Notes under the pieces: generated by a model
Databases searched by the model: none
What the model was told of the DNA's origin: nothing
What the model saw: only the letters and a program-made list of their open reading frames with translations
Translations under genes and position numbers: made by a program
Part shown: in pieces, positions 6,859-9,579 of the stretch
Numbering within the stretch: position 1 is the first letter of the stretch
Layout: every line of letters begins with the position of its first letter
DNA from: Thiobacillaceae bacterium
Lineage (GTDB): Bacteria; Pseudomonadota; Gammaproteobacteria; Burkholderiales; Thiobacillaceae
Assembly (NCBI GenBank): GCA_024643305.1
Contig: JAHENE010000060.1
Coordinates: 1 to 9,579, forward strand
Direction of reading: 5' to 3'
Length of the DNA stretch: 9,579 bases

Positions 6859-8988
6859 ATGCGTGCCTGGTTCCTTTCCCTGTTTCTGCCCATAGTGCTA
6901 TCTGGCTGCGGTGAAGTCTGGAACAACCCCTATCCACAGAATGACACGGGCCTGAGCACGCTATACACCGTATTCGGAGAACGGCCCAAGCACCTCGATC
7001 CGGCGCGTTCCTACAGCAGCAATGAGGTTGAATTTACCGGGCAGATCTACGAGCCTCCGCTGCAATATCATTTCCTCAAACGACCATACACCCTGGAACC
7101 GCTGACCACCACGGCCATGCCGGTGGTGCGTTATTGGGACAAGGCAGGGCGGGAATTGCCAGCGAACAGTTCGCCGGATGTCATTGCGCGCACCACCTAC
7201 GATATTTCTATCAAGCCCGGCATCCGTTATCAACCGCATCCTGCTTTTGCCATTCTGGGGGATGGAAAGCCCCGTTATCTTGAGCTTGGCGGCAAGGAAC
7301 TGGAAAACATCAACACGCTGGGCGATTTTGCCAACACCGGCACGCGCGAACTTACTGCAGAGGATTACATCTACGAGATCAAGCGCCTGGCCAGCCCGCG
7401 ACTCAATTCGCCGATTTTCGGCCTGATGAGCGAGTACATCGAGGGGCTGGATGATTTGAACAGGCAATTGGTGGCAGTTGCAAAGTCACTGCCCAGGGAT
7501 ACCTGGCTGGATCTGCGCCCCTATGATTTTCCGGGGGCTAAAGCGACGGGAAAATACAGCTTTCGCATCAGCCTCAAAACGCACTACCCGCAATTTATCT
7601 ACTGGATGGCGATGCCGTTTTTCGCCCCGGTGCCGTGGGAGGCGGAGCGCTTTTATGCCCAGCCCGGCATGACCGAGCGCAACCTCAACCTTGATTGGTT
7701 CCCGGTTGGAACCGGCCCCTTCATGCTGAGCGAAAATGATCCCAACCGGCGCATGGTATTGACGCGGAATCCAAATTTCCACGGCGAACGTTACCCCACC
7801 GAAGGCGAGGCGGGTGACAGGGAAAAAGGTTTGCTGTCGGATGCGGACAAGTCGCTGCCGCTGATAGATCGTGCGGTTTTTACACTGGAAAAGGAGGACA
7901 TTCCTCAATGGAACAAATTTCTCCAGGGCTATTACGACATGTCCGGCATCAGTTCGGACAATTTTGACCAGGCGGTGCATTTTTCTCCCGAGGGAGAAGC
8001 TGACCTGACACCTGACATGAAGCAAAAGGGCATTCGCCTGGTGACAGCTGTGACCACCTCAAGTTCCTATATGGGCTTCAACATGAAGGACCCTCTGGTC
8101 GGGCAGGCAGGCGGTGAGGCGGCGCGCAAACTGCGCCAGGCAATTTCGATCGCGCTAGATTATGAGGAATACATTTCCATTTTCCTAAATGGCCGCGGCA
8201 TTCCTGCACAGGGTGCTTTGCCACCGGGTATTTTCGGTTACAGGGATGAGTTCAATCCCGTCGTATACACAGCGCCCGGCAAGCGCCGCACACTGGAAGA
8301 AGCCAGAAAGCTGCTGGCAGAAGCCGGTTATCCAAACGGACGCAACGCCAGATCTGGTGAACCGCTGGTGCTTTATTTCGATACTTCAGCGACAGGCCCG
8401 GATGCAAAATCCCGCCTGGATTGGCTCATCAAGCAATTTCGCAAACTTGATATTCAACTGGTGATTCGAGCAACCGATTACAACCGTTTTCAGGACAAGA
8501 TGCTGCAGGGCAACGCGCAGATTTTCGAATGGGGGTGGAATGCCGATTATCCCGATCCAGAGAATTTCCTCTTCCTGCTCTATGGCCCCAACGCCAAGGC
8601 GGGGAGGAATGGCGAGAATGCCGCCAACTACAGCAATCCTGAATTCGATCGCCTGTTCACACAGATGAAAGGCATGGCCAATGGCCCTCAGCGTCAGGAA
8701 ATCATTGATCGCATGACGGTTCTGATACGTGAGGATGCGCCCTGGTTGTTTGGTTTTCATCCCAAGGCTTTCAGCTTGCAGCATGCGTGGGTTGGCAATG
8801 TGAAACCCAATCTCATGGCCAACAATACTCTCAAGTACCGGCGCATAGATTCCGGGCAAAGAGCAAACAGTCGCGCCGCCTGGAATCACCCTGTGCGCTG
8901 GCCTTTTGTACTTGCTGTTGTGTTCCTTGCAGCAATGGTCTGGCCGGCCTGGCACCAGTACCGCAAACAAGAGGAGGCAAAGTCATGA
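6859..8988 (+). CDS. ABC transporter substrate-binding lipoprotein, family 5 (oligopeptide/dipeptide type)
   Basis: This is a periplasmic solute receptor of the DppA/OppA family (SBP_bac_5), which captures peptides or similar solutes for an ABC importer; the substrate cannot be read from sequence. The product is 709 aa, clearly longer than DppA/OppA (about 535-545). It starts [17 protein letters not shown], a lipoprotein signal with lipobox LSGC and acylated Cys17. Family hallmarks are [17 protein letters not shown] near residue 284, [30 protein letters not shown] and [13 protein letters not shown] near residue 558. Residues of about 681-698 form a strongly hydrophobic C-terminal segment followed by HQYRKQ, predicted to be a membrane helix with a cytoplasmic tail. 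The ATG at 6859 is chosen over the upstream TTG at 6841 because the signal peptide starts there. No Shine-Dalgarno is visible. The stop overlaps the permease start (ATGA), so the two are one operon. Confidence 0.9.
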   Translation: MRAWFLSLFLPIVLSGCGEVWNNPYPQNDTGLSTLYTVFGERPKHLDPARSYSSNEVEFTGQIYEPPLQYHFLKRPYTLEPLTTTAMPVVRYWDKAGRELPANSSPDVIARTTYDISIKPGIRYQPHPAFAILGDGKPRYLELGGKELENINTLGDFANTGTRELTAEDYIYEIKRLASPRLNSPIFGLMSEYIEGLDDLNRQLVAVAKSLPRDTWLDLRPYDFPGAKATGKYSFRISLKTHYPQFIYWMAMPFFAPVPWEAERFYAQPGMTERNLNLDWFPVGTGPFMLSENDPNRRMVLTRNPNFHGERYPTEGEAGDREKGLLSDADKSLPLIDRAVFTLEKEDIPQWNKFLQGYYDMSGISSDNFDQAVHFSPEGEADLTPDMKQKGIRLVTAVTTSSSYMGFNMKDPLVGQAGGEAARKLRQAISIALDYEEYISIFLNGRGIPAQGALPPGIFGYRDEFNPVVYTAPGKRRTLEEARKLLAEAGYPNGRNARSGEPLVLYFDTSATGPDAKSRLDWLIKQFRKLDIQLVIRATDYNRFQDKMLQGNAQIFEWGWNADYPDPENFLFLLYGPNAKAGRNGENAANYSNPEFDRLFTQMKGMANGPQRQEIIDRMTVLIREDAPWLFGFHPKAFSLQHAWVGNVKPNLMANNTLKYRRIDSGQRANSRAAWNHPVRWPFVLAVVFLAAMVWPAWHQYRKQEEAKS

Positions 8989-9579
8989 TCAGCTACCTGC
9001 TTCGCCGCCTGCTTTATGCTTTTCCGATCCTGATCGGCGTGAACCTGATCACATTCTTCCTCTTCTTCGTCGTCAACACCCCGGACAACATGGCGCGGAT
9101 TCACCTTGGAGTGAAGCATGTCACCCCGGAAGCAATCGAACAATGGAAAGCCGAACACGGCTATGACCGGCCGCTTTTCCTTAACCGCGGGGAGAGCGGT
9201 TTCAAGACGGTGACTGACACGCTGTTTGTCGATCGCTCGGCCAAACTGTTCAGTTTCAATTTCGGCAAGGCAGATGACGGCCGCGATATCGCCCGCGACA
9301 TCAAGACGCGCATGTGGCCGTCGCTGGCCATTGCCTTGCCTGTGTTTGTGGTTGGGCTCATGGTCAATATCACTTTTGCGCTGTTGATCATTTTCTATCG
9401 CGGCACCCGGCTTGAATATGCAGGCGTGATCGGACTGATTGCCCTGATGTCGATCTCCGGCCTTTTCTACATCATCGCCGGGCAGTTTTTCATCGCCAAA
9501 CTCTGGCAATGGCTGCCGATCTCGGGCTTTGGAGAAGGGCTCAATGCCTACCGCTTTATTCTGTTGCCGGTGCTCGTCT
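8985..9579 (+). CDS. ABC transporter permease, OppB/DppB type, N-terminal part (3' end outside window)
   Basis: This is an inner-membrane channel subunit of a peptide-type ABC importer. The frame is open to the window end and gives 198 complete codons. The N-terminus [25 protein letters not shown] is typical of OppB/DppB permeases, with the first membrane helix at about 9-31. It is followed by the periplasmic element VTPEAIEQWKAEHGYDRPLF (about 47-66), a long soluble stretch, then FNFGKADDGRDIARDIKTRMWPSLAIALP leading into further helices (about 112-133 and 142-163). The motif WLPISGFGEG before the cut matches the usual family pattern. Strong ribosome binding site GAGGAGG (8971-8977) lies 7 nt before the ATG. 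The start overlaps the binding-protein stop by 4 nt, indicating translational coupling. A second permease and ATPase subunits are expected downstream but are not visible. Confidence 0.92.
   Translation, partial: MISYLLRRLLYAFPILIGVNLITFFLFFVVNTPDNMARIHLGVKHVTPEAIEQWKAEHGYDRPLFLNRGESGFKTVTDTLFVDRSAKLFSFNFGKADDGRDIARDIKTRMWPSLAIALPVFVVGLMVNITFALLIIFYRGTRLEYAGVIGLIALMSISGLFYIIAGQFFIAKLWQWLPISGFGEGLNAYRFILLPVLV

Noticed and set aside
6782..6937. Upstream extension of the fabI reading frame on the minus strand.
   Set aside because: It crosses the predicted promoter and the divergent transporter start, and FabI aligns from MGFLAGKK onward.
1..9579. Search for mobile elements, CRISPR arrays, attachment sites at the tRNA 3' ends, and defence or toxin genes.
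   Set aside because: No integrase, transposase, repeat-spacer pattern or duplicated tRNA 3' end is visible. Every gap is under 130 nt and is explained by regulatory elements or contains nothing I can name.

Overview
The window looks like chromosomal DNA of a betaproteobacterium (Nitrosomonadales or Rhodocyclales-like; this is inference from gene order and protein sequence, with no species-level marker). It carries the conserved proteobacterial proteostasis block clpX - lon - hupB - ppiD. Two tRNA genes lie between hupB and ppiD, and fabI plus an oligopeptide-type ABC transporter follow. Base composition appears moderate and even, and I see no insertion sequence, phage gene, integrase, CRISPR array or toxin-antitoxin pair. 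This is core genome, and I found no wholly new system. The interest lies in regulatory architecture and in two unusual proteins.

Left part (1-3334): the C-terminal 248 residues of ClpX end at 748. A hairpin follows whose distal arm runs into a heat-shock (sigma-32-like) promoter for lon. Lon is complete at 800 aa; its Walker A lysine and Ser/Lys dyad fall at the same residue numbers as in E. coli. A strong intrinsic terminator closes lon.

Middle (3373-3960): a near-consensus sigma-70 promoter drives hupB (HU, 90 aa). tRNA-Val(TAC) begins 11 nt after the hupB stop, followed by tRNA-Asp(GTC) and then one perfect terminator. The sequence therefore suggests a mixed mRNA/tRNA transcript.

Right-middle (4040-6001): PpiD, an inner-membrane-anchored periplasmic chaperone with a parvulin domain, is convergent with fabI (enoyl-ACP reductase, minus strand). 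The two share a 17-bp bidirectional terminator.

Right (6782-9579): a 77-nt divergent intergenic region holds promoter elements for both directions and an 8-bp inverted repeat covering the fabI Shine-Dalgarno. It separates fabI from a large substrate-binding lipoprotein (709 aa, with an unexpected C-terminal membrane helix). That gene overlaps the start of an OppB/DppB-type permease by 4 nt, and the permease is cut by the window end.

Together the genes cover cytoplasmic proteolysis (ClpX, Lon), nucleoid structure (HU), folding of exported proteins (PpiD), fatty-acid elongation (FabI) and probable peptide uptake.
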